Shown here in pieces: positions 23,950 to 32,271 of a DNA stretch of 32,296 nt. The first letter of the stretch is position 1. Every line of letters starts with the position of its first letter. A program made the position numbers and the translations under genes. The DNA is taken from positions 1 to 32,296 of the forward strand of contig JACQHC010000036.1 of NCBI GenBank assembly GCA_016199245.1, in the 5' to 3' direction. This DNA is from Gemmatimonadota bacterium (GTDB lineage: Bacteria; Gemmatimonadota; Gemmatimonadetes; Gemmatimonadales; GWC2-71-9). The notes beneath the pieces were generated by a model. That model saw only the letters and a list, made by a program, of their open reading frames with translations. It did not search any database and was not told the origin of the DNA.

Positions 23950-24840
23950 CTAGCGGACGTACTTGTTGCAGAACGCGATCGTCCGCTCCCACGCCAGCTT
24001 GGCTGCCGCCGCATCGTAGCGCGGCGTCGTGTCATTATTGAAGCCGTGCTGCGTGCCGGGATAGAGATGACGCTCGTAGGTGACGTTCGCGGCCTTGAGC
24101 GCCTGCTCGAACGCCGGCCAGCTCGCGTTGATGCGCTCATCCACCTCGGCCGACTGGATCAGCAGGGGCGCCTTGACCTTCGGCACGTCCGCCGCGTTCG
24201 GGGCGGAGCCGTAGAAGGGCACTCCGGCGGCGAGGTCGCTGCCCAGGCGTGTGGCCAGGTAGTTCACCATGCCGCCCCCGTAGCAGAATCCCACGGCGCC
24301 GACCTTGCCGGTGCACTCCGGGCGCGCCTTGAGAAACGCGAACCCGGCGACGAAGTCTTCCCGTGTCTTGGCCTGGTCGAGCTTGGGGAAGAGCTCGCGG
24401 GCTTTGTCCTCGTTGCCCGGATAGCCGCCCAGCGGAAACAGCGCGTCGGGCGCGAACGCCGCGAAGTTGTCGAGGGCGAGGCGCCGCGTGATGTCCTCGA
24501 TGTGCGGATTGAGCCCGCGGTTCTCGTGAATCACCAGGATCCCCGGCAGCTTGCCGGCCGCCGCGCTGGGGTGCACGAAGTATCCCCGCATCCGGCCGTT
24601 GCCATTGGGCGAGTCGTACTCCAGGTACTCGCCGTCGATCCGTTCATCGTCGGGCCTGACGACCTGGGCCTCGGCGAACTTGGGGCTCAGCTGCTCGAGC
24701 AGCATGGCGGCCGTCACCCCACCGACGGCGTACTTGGCGGCCTGGTCTAGAAACCCGCGCCGGTCGAGCGCCCCGTGGACGTAGGCGTCAAACAGGATGA
24801 GCAGTTCCTGATCGAAGTCGTGCGCGGTTTTTCGTTCCAT
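23950..24840 (-). CDS. Dienelactone hydrolase family protein with Tat-like signal
   Basis: A 296-aa alpha/beta hydrolase of the dienelactone hydrolase family. The Cys186 nucleophile is in GAVGFCYGGG, the acid lies in QSAEVDERI and the His in PGTQHGF. An N-terminal DRRGFLDQAAKYAVGG segment looks like a twin-arginine signal placed about 30 residues in, a common layout for this exported subgroup. ATG 24840 has GGAG 8 nt upstream; ATG 24855 is also possible. It opens the minus-strand cluster ending in the GMC dehydrogenase and may hydrolyse a lactone product of that enzyme, which would be a natural pair with a sugar dehydrogenase, but that link is inference. Confidence 0.85.
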   Translation of the reverse strand: MERKTAHDFDQELLILFDAYVHGALDRRGFLDQAAKYAVGGVTAAMLLEQLSPKFAEAQVVRPDDERIDGEYLEYDSPNGNGRMRGYFVHPSAAAGKLPGILVIHENRGLNPHIEDITRRLALDNFAAFAPDALFPLGGYPGNEDKARELFPKLDQAKTREDFVAGFAFLKARPECTGKVGAVGFCYGGGMVNYLATRLGSDLAAGVPFYGSAPNAADVPKVKAPLLIQSAEVDERINASWPAFEQALKAANVTYERHLYPGTQHGFNNDTTPRYDAAAAKLAWERTIAFCNKYVR

Positions 24841-25306
24841 GGGTGCAATCTCCATACTTCCGGGAGGGACACGCGGTTCGACCTGGGCGACCGCCTTACG
24901 ACCTGCGGGCGACTCACTCGCTGGCGCAGGGCTATCTAACGTGCAGCGATGTGCGCGGGAGCGCAAATGAACGGCTTCCTTGTCAACCGTGCGCGCCCGA
25001 CAGTTGGGTCGAGGACGCCCCCTTGCAGGATACCGACGGCTTCCTGGCACCAAACACTGCTTGCGGGGACGAGAAGCAGGACGAGCCACATGCAGGTCGC
25101 ATGACGGACCAGCGGGCCTCCGGAGGGGGGCGGGGTCCACTATCCAAGATGCTGCGGGGAAACATATCAAGGTGCCGATGACAGCCCCGGACCGCCAGAT
25201 TGCGTATGGCGGCAGGCTGGTGCCGCGAATCCCGTGGCGTAGCTTGATGTCCGCAGCGGTTCCCAGCTCCAGCCAGGACTGTTTGACACGGACGAACGGG
25301 GGGTCT
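24841..25306. other. 466-nt non-coding gap between divergent genes
   Basis: No open frame here has a ribosome binding site or family-like composition. It must hold the promoters for the dienelactone hydrolase cluster (minus) and the metallo-hydrolase gene (plus). The only dyad noticed is the 10-bp palindrome CCTCCGGAGG at 25117-25126. It could hide a small RNA or a decayed gene; nothing specific was seen. Confidence 0.4.
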
Positions 25307-26206
25307 ATGCCATCGTGTCGCGTGTTCGTCGTTTCCGGCCTGTTCCTCGCAGCATCCGCGCGCCTTCCGGCGCAGAACTTCGACACGATCCAGATCCGTA
25401 CCCAGGCGCTCGTGCAGGGTCTCTACATGTTGCAGGGGGCCGGTGGGAACATCGGCCTGGCGGTGGGGGACGATGCGGTCTTCGTGGTCGACGACCAGTA
25501 CGCTCCGCTCACGCCCAAGATCCTCGCCGCCATCGGCGCCGTGACGCCGAAGCCCGTGCGCTTCGTGGTCAACACCCATTGGCATTTCGACCACACGGGC
25601 GGCAACGAGAACATGGGGAAAGCAGGGGCGCTCCTGGTGGCGCACGAGAACGTGCGGCGCCGCATGTCCGCCGGACAGTTTATCGAGGCGCTGAACCGCC
25701 AGGAGCCAGCGGCCCCGCCCGACGCACTGCCGGTTGTGACGTTTACCGCGGGCCTGACGTTCCACATCAACGGGGACTCGGTCGTGGTGGCGCACGTTCC
25801 GCCGGCGCATACGGATGGTGATGCGATCGTGTTCTTCACGAAGGCGAACGTGATCCACATGGGCGACCTGTTTCAAAGCGCCGGGCTCCCGTTCGTGGAT
25901 CTCTCGAGCGGTGGATCGATCCACGGCATCATTAGCGCCGCGGAAGCCGGGATCGCCATGGCCAATGCGCAGACGAAGATCATCCCCGGCCACGGGCCGC
26001 TGGCGGACCGGGCGCGCTTGCAGGCCTATCGCGACATGGTCGTGGCCTTGCGTGATCGGATGCGGGCTGAGATTGCGGCGGGCAAGACCCTGGAGCAGGT
26101 GCAGGCGGCCAGAATCACGGCAGACTACGAGCGGGACTGGCCCGGCGGGCAGGGTAGTCACGACCGCTTTGTGCGGCTCGCCTATCAGGAGCTATCGCGG
26201 CGTTAG
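25307..26206 (+). CDS. Exported metallo-beta-lactamase-fold hydrolase
   Basis: A 299-aa protein with a signal peptide (MPSCRVFVVSGLFLAASA, cleavage after LPAQ). Zinc ligands: H91-W-H-F-D-H96 TGG; the next His in PPAHTDGD; Asp in HMGDLF; and the last His in IPGHGPLA. The fold and motif order match the broad MBL-fold hydrolases (quinoprotein-cyclase-like exported subgroup) rather than a clear antibiotic-degrading class. A G-rich run ends 5 nt before ATG 25307; the frame is open far upstream but without signal-peptide features. Substrate unknown. Confidence 0.85.
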   Translation: MPSCRVFVVSGLFLAASARLPAQNFDTIQIRTQALVQGLYMLQGAGGNIGLAVGDDAVFVVDDQYAPLTPKILAAIGAVTPKPVRFVVNTHWHFDHTGGNENMGKAGALLVAHENVRRRMSAGQFIEALNRQEPAAPPDALPVVTFTAGLTFHINGDSVVVAHVPPAHTDGDAIVFFTKANVIHMGDLFQSAGLPFVDLSSGGSIHGIISAAEAGIAMANAQTKIIPGHGPLADRARLQAYRDMVVALRDRMRAEIAAGKTLEQVQAARITADYERDWPGGQGSHDRFVRLAYQELSRR

Positions 26207-26215
26207 GAGAGCTCC

Positions 26216-26329
26216 GCACAAGTCGCCGCGGTGGGTCCTGATGGCCGCGTCAGTGAGCGGCGCCCGGCGTACCAGCTCGCCCAACTCGCCAACTGCAGCG
26301 GCCGGAGGGACCTACCGCGCGACTTGTGC
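26216..26329. repeat. 114-bp element with 32-bp imperfect terminal inverted repeats (G1)
   Basis: The left end (26216-26248, beginning GCACAAGTCGCCGCGGTGGG) and the right end (26298-26329, ending CGCGCGACTTGTGC) are reverse complements at about 27 of 32 positions. The inner 49 nt hold a smaller dyad. No target-site duplication or coding capacity is visible. A half-copy occurs at 30575-30616, so the element is mobile or repeated. It may fold as a structured RNA. Confidence 0.7.
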
Positions 26330-26394
26330 AGGGTTCACAGTGCGGTGGTGAAACTCGCGGCATCGCGCCGCCGTCGTATGGTTCAGGAGGCTCC

Positions 26395-26670
26395 ATGTTT
26401 GAACTGATCGCACTCGCGGCCGCGGGCGTGGCCGGCGGCTGGGGATACCTGCAATCGCGTCGCTTCGTGCGCCGGCGTCTACGCTTCGTGGACGCCATCC
26501 GGAAGCCGGCCGCGCCGGTGATCGCCGGAGCGGCGGCCGCGGTCGTCGCGGCTCCCGTGGTCGCGTTGTTGCCGATTATCGGAGCGGGCACGGCCGTGGC
26601 GTTTGGTGTGGGGATCGGTGCCGGCGTGGCGCACGGGGTGCGGGACGTGAAGCACGGCGCGACTGGGTGA
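26395..26670 (+). CDS. Small membrane protein of unknown function
   Basis: A 91-aa protein with AGGAGG at 26384-26389 ahead of ATG 26395, an ideal ribosome binding site. Hydrophobic segments are near 1-17 and 40-78 (Ala/Val/Gly-rich), separated by the basic stretch SRRFVRRRLRF. No family recognised. It stands alone between the G1 element and element D. Confidence 0.65.
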   Translation: MFELIALAAAGVAGGWGYLQSRRFVRRRLRFVDAIRKPAAPVIAGAAAAVVAAPVVALLPIIGAGTAVAFGVGIGAGVAHGVRDVKHGATG

Positions 26671-26685
26671 CGATGCACAACTACA

Positions 26686-26810
26686 GGCGATGAACGGGCG
26701 ATCTTGGGCGATGGGAACTTCAGGCGATGACAGGCGATGTCAGGCGACCTGACCGTTCGTCCGCGCCGCAAGCTCACATCGCCCGTGATCGCCTGACATA
26801 GCCTCTCGCC
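26686..26810. repeat. Periodic inverted tandem element D (10-nt unit)
   Basis: GGCGAT/GGCGAC units start at 26686, 26697, 26707, 26723, 26733 and 26743 (pitch 11, 10, 16, 10, 10). Reverse-complement ATCGCC-like units follow at 26778, 26788, 26798 and about 26805. It lies between the small membrane protein and gpmA. Confidence 0.75.
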
Positions 26811-26877
26811 GCCGTACCTCGCCATCCTGACCTGACTCCGCTAACCTACTTCTCGTTTCTCTTCCGGAATTGAGTTC

Positions 26878-27624
26878 ATGCACAAGCTCGTTCTCCTGCG
26901 TCACGGCGAAAGCACTTGGAACAAGGAGAACCGCTTCACCGGCTGGACCGATGTTCCCTTGAGCGCCAAAGGCGTCGAGGAGGCCATCGAGGCCGGGCGC
27001 GTGCTCAAGGCCGAGGGCTACGGGTTCGACGTTGCGTTCACGTCGGTGTTGCAGCGCGCCATCAAGACGCTGTGGCTGGCGTTGGAAGAACTGGACCTCA
27101 TGTGGATCCCCGTCTACAACCACTGGCGGCTCAACGAACGGCACTACGGGGGACTCACGGGCCTCAACAAGGCCGAGACGGCGGCGAAGCACCGAGAGGC
27201 GCAGGTCAAGATCTGGCGCCGCAGCTATGACATCCCGCCCCCGCCGCTCTCCGCTGACGCGGCGCGCCAACAGGGGAACGACCCGCGTTATGCCAGCCTC
27301 GAGCCCCACGAGCTGCCGCTCGCGGAGTCACTCAAGGACGTGGTGGCGCGGTTCCTTCCCTACTGGCATGAAACGATCGCCCCCGCCGTGCGGCGCGGGC
27401 AGCGCGTGCTCATCGCGGCGCACGGCAACTCACTCCGGGCTCTGGTGAAGTACCTGGATGACGTGTCGGAGGGCGACATCGTGGAGCTCAACATCCCGAC
27501 GGGCATCCCGCTGGTGTACGAGCTAGACGGCGATCTGCGCCCGATACGCCATCACTACCTGGGGGACGCGGCCACGGTCGCGGCGGCGCAACAAGCTGTG
27601 GCGGCGCAGGGGAAGGCTAGATAA
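26878..27624 (+). CDS. gpmA: 2,3-bisphosphoglycerate-dependent phosphoglycerate mutase
   Basis: A 248-aa cofactor-dependent mutase that interconverts 3- and 2-phosphoglycerate in glycolysis. The phospho-His motif [10 protein letters not shown] is at 6-15, [10 protein letters not shown] follows, [15 protein letters not shown] is the substrate block, and the second catalytic His is in [10 protein letters not shown]. Length is the family norm, and the start ATG gives the conserved [11 protein letters not shown] directly. It is apparently a single-gene unit between two periodic repeat elements. Confidence 0.95.
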   Translation: MHKLVLLRHGESTWNKENRFTGWTDVPLSAKGVEEAIEAGRVLKAEGYGFDVAFTSVLQRAIKTLWLALEELDLMWIPVYNHWRLNERHYGGLTGLNKAETAAKHREAQVKIWRRSYDIPPPPLSADAARQQGNDPRYASLEPHELPLAESLKDVVARFLPYWHETIAPAVRRGQRVLIAAHGNSLRALVKYLDDVSEGDIVELNIPTGIPLVYELDGDLRPIRHHYLGDAATVAAAQQAVAAQGKAR

Positions 27625-27625
27625 G

Positions 27626-27713
27626 GCGACGAGAGGCGACGGAGGACGACGAGGGGCGACGACAGCCCGCGTGTCGTCCCTTTGTCGTCTGTGGTCGCCC
27701 TTCGTCGTCCCTG
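27626..27713. repeat. Periodic inverted tandem element E (10-nt unit)
   Basis: The most regular of the family. The left arm has GGCGAC, GGCGAC, GGACGAC and GGCGAC in four adjacent 10-nt blocks (27621-27660). The loop is GACAGCCCGC. The right arm has GTCGTC, GTCGTC, GTCGCC and GTCGTC at 27673, 27683, 27693 and 27703. It starts 2 nt after the gpmA stop and ends near the stop of the convergent DUF5916 gene, so it can serve both as terminator. Confidence 0.85.
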
Positions 27714-27717
27714 CTCG

Positions 27718-30402
27718 CTAGAGACTAAACCAGTAGTTCGCCTTCACCAGGACCATGTTCCGCGTCTCGGCGGCGGAGAACAGGTCGTCGAGGCTCGGGC
27801 CCAGGCGGAACCGGCCGTCCCCGGTCGCGTGCCCCCTGCCGTGCTGCCAGACGACGAACAGCGTGGAGCCTGACGCGTACTCCCAGCGCAGCACCAGGTT
27901 CGACCGGAACGATAGGTACGAGAAGTCCGGGTTGCCGAGGTCAATGTCGGGGGTGCCGTCGCGGTTGAGGTCTACGGCCACTTCGGTCCCACTCCGGATC
28001 AGCCGATCGTCGCGGAAGACGTCGAACCGATCCGCGAGGCGCGCGGCCCGGGGATCCGCAACCCGCTTGAACGTGACGTAGTCACCCGAGGAGACGAACG
28101 GCTCCGCGTAGAGCTGGAGTGACAGGTTCGGCGCGAACGTAAGGTTGCCACGGAACGTCATGCTCGCCGTGGTCTGATTCAGTTCCCCGAACACATAGTG
28201 ATCTGCGCCCAGCGCGTTGGTTCGCTGCAAGTACTGCCAGCCGTCCCGCTGCCGCGATACCGAGGGGTGGGCCATGAGATCCACGTTGGAGGCGGCGCGC
28301 CAGGACAGGCCGGTCCCGATCCACATCCACCAGCCCGCGTTCTCATCTTGCCGGCCCAGCGAAGCGTTCACACCGCCTCGCAGCCGCTTGCGCTCGTCGG
28401 TATAGAACCCCGTCCATCCGTTGATGCCTGAGGGCTGCCGGAACGCCGGGCCCCCGCGTAGCGCCCCGGTGGACAGGCCGCCGAACTCACGGTTCACCCC
28501 GGCGTACCCGCCCCAGTAGTTGAGGAACGTGTAGTTGAGATTCACGTTGGCGCCGGTCGTCAGGCGGTCGCCGCCGAAGTTCCACGCCGACCACTGATTG
28601 GCGTTCACATTGAAGCGCCGGAACACCTTACCCGGCTGGAGCCAACGCTTGTTCACCCAGACCCACTGCACGGCCTGATCGGCGCTGCGCTGGAACCCGA
28701 TGTCGTTCACCTCGAAACCGGGCGAGCGGAAATCCACGCCGGTGCTGAACCGCCACGTCCCGCCGCCTCGCTTGCCGACCGAGACGTTGCCGGCGTAGCC
28801 CGAGAGGGACGTGCGCGCGGGATCGTACGTCACGTAGTCGTTATCCGGGCGCTGATAGTACCGCGCGGAGGAACGCTGGGTGCGGGCGATCGCTGCCGCC
28901 GAACCGAGCACGTGGCTGCCGACCAGCCGGCCGTCGATGCCGTACGTGTCCCGGCGGAACCGATGGGTCCAGGACAGGCCTCCCGTGTAGGCCGAGCTGC
29001 GGAGGTCGTCGAGGTTGGTCGGCAAGTCCCGGTCCACGGCGGTGCCGAACAGACCGATCTGTGTCAGACCGCCGCGGAAGTCGCGCGCCAGCTTCCCCAC
29101 CAAATAGGTCGAGCGTGGCTCCACCACGTCGGAGAACGGGGCGCCCACGCCGTCCACGACCCGCGCGTCCTCCTCGGCGGTGAGCGCGCCCAGCAGGCCG
29201 ATGGTCCAACCACTCGGCGTCTTGCCGGACAGTTTCGCCGCGCTCAGGATCGTCGTTTGCGGGATCTCTTCCGCGTAGCCGCCGCGGGGATCGGCGCTGC
29301 CCTGCGGCGCGCGCCCGATGCGACGCGTGTAGAACAGGGACTCGTTGGCTCCGTCGCCGTCGCCGAGCGCGATGGGGAAGCGGAAGATGTCGAGCCCCTC
29401 GTTGAAGAACGGCCGCTTCTCGGGGAAGAACGTCTCGAACGCGCTCAGGTTCACGACCGCCGGATCGGCTTCCACCTGTCCGAAGTCCGGGTTGAGCGTG
29501 GCGGAAAGCGTAAGGTTCGAGGTCACTCCAACCCGGAGATCGGCGCCGGCGCGGGCGGTGTGGTCGGTCCCGGTCTGGAACGGGTTCCCGGCTTCTCGCG
29601 GCTCGAACGCACTGCCCGCGGCGGTATAGGGCACGACCTCGACGCGGCGCGGCGGCTTGATCCCTTGAATGCCCACGAGATCCCCGAAGCGCGACACCAT
29701 GCCGGACTCCGCCTTGGGCGGCAGGCGCCAGAACTGCTCCTCGTTCAGCCGGTTGATCTTGCGGTACAGGTTGAACCCGAACCGGTGCTCGTCGGCCGCC
29801 GCAAAGCGGAGCTGGCTGAACGGAATGCGGAACTCCGCCGTCCAGCCCTCCGCGTCGCGGGACGTGGCCACATCCCAGACGGCGTCCCAGGAGGTGTCGT
29901 CGTTCGTGTCATCGAAGTAGTAGATGTCCCGCTTGACACCGGCCGGGTTCACCATGAACACGAACGCCGTGCGCCGGTCGAAGTACGAGTCGATTGCGAC
30001 GGCGACCCAGTCGGACGGCGATTCCTCGTCGCGCCGCGTCAGCTGGGCGGCGATCTCCGAGGCGTGGGCGTCGAACGCCCGGAACCCGACGTACAGCGCG
30101 TTGTCGGTGTAGAGCACGCGCGCCTCGGTTCGCTCCGATCCGGGCTGGCCCTCGTTGGGATCCCGTTGCGTGAAGTCGCTGATGACGGGTGCGGCGTGCC
30201 ACGCTTCATCGTCCAATCGTCCGTCGATATCCGGTGCCGCCGGTGTGGCGCGTACCGCGGTGGCCGGCGCCGGGGCTGGGCGATTAGGGTGGATCCCATT
30301 CGTGAGGGATTGCTGCTGCGCGGGTGCGGGAGACGCGACACTAAGGAGGGCGGTGAAGAATGCCGGCCCGCACCCGCGCGACACCGACGACTTGAAGTTC
30401 AT
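27718..30402 (-). CDS. DUF5916 outer-membrane protein with CBM9-like domain
   Basis: An 894-aa exported protein. Signal peptide, then a CBM9-like sandwich (about 50-230: PDIDGRLDDEAWHAAP, VLYTDNALYVGFRAFD, FRIPFSQLRF). The long C-terminal DUF5916 region begins near 250 and contains LSATLNPDFGQVEADPAVVN and FFPEKRPFFNEG. It ends in aromatic-rich strands (NYWFSL at the terminus) as expected of a beta-barrel. Common in Gemmatimonadota and Bacteroidota; function unknown, possibly glycan or peptide related. GGAG lies about 10 nt before ATG 30402. Confidence 0.88.
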   Translation of the reverse strand: MNFKSSVSRGCGPAFFTALLSVASPAPAQQQSLTNGIHPNRPAPAPATAVRATPAAPDIDGRLDDEAWHAAPVISDFTQRDPNEGQPGSERTEARVLYTDNALYVGFRAFDAHASEIAAQLTRRDEESPSDWVAVAIDSYFDRRTAFVFMVNPAGVKRDIYYFDDTNDDTSWDAVWDVATSRDAEGWTAEFRIPFSQLRFAAADEHRFGFNLYRKINRLNEEQFWRLPPKAESGMVSRFGDLVGIQGIKPPRRVEVVPYTAAGSAFEPREAGNPFQTGTDHTARAGADLRVGVTSNLTLSATLNPDFGQVEADPAVVNLSAFETFFPEKRPFFNEGLDIFRFPIALGDGDGANESLFYTRRIGRAPQGSADPRGGYAEEIPQTTILSAAKLSGKTPSGWTIGLLGALTAEEDARVVDGVGAPFSDVVEPRSTYLVGKLARDFRGGLTQIGLFGTAVDRDLPTNLDDLRSSAYTGGLSWTHRFRRDTYGIDGRLVGSHVLGSAAAIARTQRSSARYYQRPDNDYVTYDPARTSLSGYAGNVSVGKRGGGTWRFSTGVDFRSPGFEVNDIGFQRSADQAVQWVWVNKRWLQPGKVFRRFNVNANQWSAWNFGGDRLTTGANVNLNYTFLNYWGGYAGVNREFGGLSTGALRGGPAFRQPSGINGWTGFYTDERKRLRGGVNASLGRQDENAGWWMWIGTGLSWRAASNVDLMAHPSVSRQRDGWQYLQRTNALGADHYVFGELNQTTASMTFRGNLTFAPNLSLQLYAEPFVSSGDYVTFKRVADPRAARLADRFDVFRDDRLIRSGTEVAVDLNRDGTPDIDLGNPDFSYLSFRSNLVLRWEYASGSTLFVVWQHGRGHATGDGRFRLGPSLDDLFSAAETRNMVLVKANYWFSL

Positions 30403-30632
30403 AACAGCGGCGCTCCGACGAGTCCTGTGTCTGCCGGCCCTACGGGGGAGGGGAAGGGCCGGTTTCGCAGGATATAGACGACGGAGGAGGGAAAAAGGTT
30501 GCGGCCGGGGGCCGTTTCAATCTGGCACCGCGCCGCGGGCACCGGTCGGTTGGGTGGCGCTTGAGGAACCTCGGTGCAAGTCGCTGCGGTGGGTCTCGAG
30601 GCCGCGTCAGTGAGCGCTCTTGACGTGGATCG
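30403..30632. other. Intergenic leader of the DUF5916 gene
   Basis: This 230-nt gap between the hepT stop and the DUF5916 start contains the half-copy of the G element. On the minus strand TATATCC (around 30473) could be a -10, but no -35 at proper spacing was found. Confidence 0.35.
30575..30616. repeat. Half-copy of the terminal-inverted-repeat element (G2)
   Basis: About 42 nt match the left end of G1 (26217-26259) at roughly 39 positions, with the last 17 bases GGCCGCGTCAGTGAGCG identical. The right half and its inverted end are missing, so it is a truncated or solo end. Confidence 0.7.
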
Positions 30633-31091
30633 TTACACGGCGCCGTCAGTGCGCGACGGGTCGGCGCGAATCCACGAGAGGATCGCCTCCATTACGGTCT
30701 CCACGTCGCGAACCCGTTGAGTACAGATCTGGTACAGCTCTGGGCGCGTCACCTCGTCGTAGAAGTGCACGAGGCGATTGCGATAGCCAGCCATTTCTCG
30801 AAGCAGGCGCCCGCGCTCTTTGTCGAGGACGCCCGCGTCAATGAGGCCATCGGCGATTTCCTTGTACTCCGTGGGAGCGCGCCCGAACCCCTTGGCCAGC
30901 ACGTGGCGCCCCAGGTCCAGAAGGGCCTCGAGAGCACGACGCACGTAGGATTCAGCGGCTGCGATATTCCGCTCGTCCGCCTCGAAGACGGCGCTGGACT
31001 CAAGAGGGAGGTTGCGAAGCCCATCGAGCATCCGGCGAATCCAGCTGATCCGCTCGGCCACAATGTCCGCCCGCAGCGACGATGGCGTCAC
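30633..31091 (-). CDS. hepT: HepT-like toxin (HEPN RNase)
   Basis: A 152-aa helical HEPN protein. The RX4HXY motif is complete: R104, H109, Y111 in YRNRLVHFY. In the studied HepT/MntA pair, HepT is an RNase whose motif Tyr is AMPylated by MntA. GTG 31091 overlaps the mntA stop by 4 nt (GTGA), antitoxin gene first. A chromosomal copy may serve in stress response or phage defence; no defence genes are adjacent. Confidence 0.85.
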   Translation of the reverse strand: MTPSSLRADIVAERISWIRRMLDGLRNLPLESSAVFEADERNIAAAESYVRRALEALLDLGRHVLAKGFGRAPTEYKEIADGLIDAGVLDKERGRLLREMAGYRNRLVHFYDEVTRPELYQICTQRVRDVETVMEAILSWIRADPSRTDGAV

Positions 31092-31516
31092 CGAGCCCCG
31101 CCAGCGAGGATCTCCCGCACGCGCTCCCTTTGGAAGGGTGCAAGGTCGGCTGCGCGGCGCAGGATGTAGAGCTCGTGCTCGGCCTGGGCGCGCGGATCAG
31201 CGGTGTACAGCAGCTCCCCCCGGACGACCTCCACCGCCAGAAAAGGACGGGCCTCGGACAGAATCACGAGATCCACCCTCGGTGCATCGAAGAGGTCTTC
31301 CAGTTCGGTGGCCAGGCGCACCCGATCACGCGCGTCTGGCACGCGCCCCGAGCGAGGTTGCACGGCAACGTCCACGTCTGCCGCCGGCTGCGTCTCGGGG
31401 GGCGAGATGCCCTTGACACGCGCCGCCATCTCCTTGGCGCGGCTGCCAAAGACGTAAACGTCCCGCAGGCCGTAGCGTTCTGCGATGCGCTCGAGGAGCA
31501 CGTTGAGCGGTTCCAT
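31088..31516 (-). CDS. mntA: MntA-like nucleotidyltransferase antitoxin
   Basis: A 142-aa minimal nucleotidyltransferase. The GS motif (G24-S25 in YVFGSRAKE) and the metal-binding D47-V-D49 are present; a third acid is in RVDLVIL. The usual spacing is GS-X10-DXD; here 21 residues separate them, with a PPETQPAA insertion. ATG 31516 was chosen because the family sequence starts there. It forms an overlapping pair with hepT. Confidence 0.82.
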   Translation of the reverse strand: MEPLNVLLERIAERYGLRDVYVFGSRAKEMAARVKGISPPETQPAADVDVAVQPRSGRVPDARDRVRLATELEDLFDAPRVDLVILSEARPFLAVEVVRGELLYTADPRAQAEHELYILRRAADLAPFQRERVREILAGGAR

Positions 31517-31621
31517 GCGGCCCAAACTAGGCCGCAGGCTAAGCCGCCGGCAAGCGGGGAGCGTCGCCGTCGATGGCGGGCCGGGGGAGGCTCGGCACCT
31601 CCCTCGAGACACCTCGCAAGC

Positions 31622-32014
31622 CTACTGCCGCTCTTCTCTCAAGAACGCGAGCGTCTGTGCGTCGAAGATGCGAATGCGGATGACGACGCCGGCGCGCCGG
31701 TCGTCGATGTAGCGGACCCGGATGATGCGACGGTCCTCCCCGGGGCGGTAGAGGATGATGGCGCCCGCGGGCGCCACGGCGACGATGCCATCACACGAGC
31801 GAGCCTGTGCCTGCCGTCCAGGGGGCCGGCCGGGGATCCAGATGCGGCACATTCCCTCCGGGGGCAATTGACCGGGCGGTACACCCAGCGTGACCGCCGT
31901 GCTTTGTCCCTGAGCCCGTGGTTGGGCGGGGGACTCGACAATCACGACTCGTCGAGCGCAGGCCACGAGGCCTACGCCGACAATGGCGAGGGCAAGCGTG
32001 CGATGGCGGAGCAT
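31622..32014 (-). CDS. Small lipoprotein of unknown function
   Basis: A 130-aa protein from ATG 32014 with a lipobox (VGLVACA) after a basic start, so lipid-anchored. The mature part has a PPGQLPPEGMCRIWIPGRPP segment and one more Cys (ARSCDG), which may pair with the Cys of MCRIW; then beta-rich basic strands (RRIIRVRYIDDRRAG). The frame is open upstream but without signal features. No family name recognised. Confidence 0.6.
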   Translation of the reverse strand: MLRHRTLALAIVGVGLVACARRVVIVESPAQPRAQGQSTAVTLGVPPGQLPPEGMCRIWIPGRPPGRQAQARSCDGIVAVAPAGAIILYRPGEDRRIIRVRYIDDRRAGVVIRIRIFDAQTLAFLREERQ

Positions 32015-32218
32015 CGAGGGTTCGTCCTTTGCCCAAGGTAAAGGTCGCCGAGGGGTTCCCCACGCTAAATCATACGCTCGGCGCGGCCGTAGGCGAAAGT
32101 GTGCGTGACGTGTCGGAAAACGCCGCCGCGGCGTACCTCCCGTTTCCGTTTCATGCCTGTTGACAACGAGCCGAGGCGCCGACTCGATGCCAGCCCCATA
32201 GCCTGCACGCCCAGACGG

Positions 32219-32248
32219 TTGACCCTCGGCCCGCTTCCCGGCTACGTT
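32219..32248 (+). promoter_or_regulatory. Candidate tRNA promoter
   Basis: TTGACC (32219-32224), 18-nt spacer, TACGTT (32243-32248), about 24 nt before the tRNA 5' end. A second TTGACA lies at 32160-32165 without a good -10. Confidence 0.4.
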
Positions 32249-32271
32249 TTTCAGCTGGCCAGATCGGCCGT

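Noticed and set aside
25283-25311. TTGACA promoter for the metallo-hydrolase gene
   Set aside because: A -10 at normal spacing would fall on the start codon at 25307, so transcription would begin inside the gene.
26216-26329. Insertion sequence
   Set aside because: Far too short, with no transposase frame; only the inverted ends resemble a mobile element.
27621-27713. CRISPR array
   Set aside because: The regularly spaced units are only 6-7 nt with 3-4 nt between them, and the second half is inverted; no cas genes are near.
28912-30477. Long open frame on the plus strand opposite the DUF5916 gene
   Set aside because: Composition is that of an antisense shadow, with no signal, motif or ribosome binding site.
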